DNA from: Candidatus Colwellbacteria bacterium CG10_big_fil_rev_8_21_14_0_10_41_28
GTDB lineage: Bacteria > Patescibacteriota > Minisyncoccia > UBA6257 > Colwellbacteraceae
Direction: 5' to 3'
Assembly (NCBI GenBank): GCA_002773755.1
Contig: PFAG01000021.1
Location: 1 to 23,274, forward strand
DNA length: 23,274 nucleotides
Shown here: positions 23,207 to 23,274 of the stretch, one piece after another
How the letters are laid out: every line of letters begins with the position of its first letter
Position numbering within the stretch: the first letter of the stretch is position 1
Made by a program: the position numbers and the translations under genes
The notes under the pieces: model-generated
Told to the model about the DNA's origin: nothing
What the model saw: the letters and a program-made list of their open reading frames with translations, nothing else
Database searches by the model: none

Positions 23207-23274
23207 AGCTCGCGTACCTTTTTAATTGGCGAACAGCCAAACCCTTGGGACCTTCTCCAGCCCCAGGATAAGGT

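Larger units (their letters stand above)
21873..23274 (-). rRNA. rrl: 23S ribosomal RNA, 3' part, split by two group I introns
   Basis: The minus strand reads as domains V-VI of 23S rRNA. From the right edge come GGCTGTTCGCCA (A loop), GGTACGCGAGCTGGGTTTAGA, then an intron, CGTGAGACAGGTTGGTC around the equivalent of A2602, a second intron, the sarcin-ricin sequence ACGAGAGGACCGG, and the 3' end near GTACTAATAGACCGT. Exon pieces in the window are 23194-23274, 22893-22955 (only 63 nt) and about 21873-22096. Joined at the proposed sites they give an uninterrupted match to the conserved bacterial sequence. The gene is incomplete at the right edge. The 3' end coordinate is approximate. Confidence 0.95.

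Overview
The window looks like a chromosomal piece from an AT-rich, small-genome bacterium, most likely a member of the Candidate Phyla Radiation (Patescibacteria). I infer this from five things: introns in the 23S rRNA gene; compact versions of DprA, MltG, RpoB and RpoC; tRNAs without an encoded CCA; very tight gene packing; and almost no Shine-Dalgarno sequences. No single marker here proves the phylum.

Layout from left to right. Positions 1-4985 are all on the minus strand: the start of an RluA-type pseudouridine synthase, tRNA-Val(GAC), an ABC-F ATPase, tRNA-Ile(GAT), topA and dprA. Positions 5016-7516 are on the plus strand: a PilO-like pilus protein, a small membrane protein and a RelA/SpoT-type alarmone enzyme. 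parA and parB follow on the minus strand, with parB overlapping the 3' end of the alarmone gene. tRNA-Leu(CAA) then leads, 12 nt later, into a plus-strand gene that fuses an L,D-transpeptidase to a D,D-carboxypeptidase. From 11160 to the end everything is on the minus strand. In transcription order (right to left) this is the 3' part of the 23S rRNA gene, 5S rRNA, a terminator, rodA, mltG, a terminator, rpoB, rpoC, rpsF, ssb, rpsR and a PAP2 phosphatase.

The genes are mostly housekeeping: transcription (rpoBC), translation (rRNA, tRNA, bS6, bS18), chromosome maintenance (topA, dprA, ssb, parAB), cell-wall synthesis and remodelling (rodA, mltG, the transpeptidase/carboxypeptidase fusion, the lipid phosphatase) and stress signalling (RSH).

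The most unusual region is 21873-23274. The 3' portion of the 23S gene is split by two group I introns only 63 nt apart. The first (238 nt, no ORF) sits at the equivalent of E. coli position 2593, next to the peptidyl transferase centre. The second (796 nt) sits inside the sarcin-ricin loop, between the equivalents of U2656 and A2657. It encodes a single-motif LAGLIDADG endonuclease that resembles I-CreI and keeps its three key residues. I-CreI itself acts at the 2593 site, so the endonuclease and the site it might be expected to cut are in different introns of the same gene. A second pattern is that several promoter-like elements lie so close to start codons that the mRNAs would have leaders of only about 4-8 nt.
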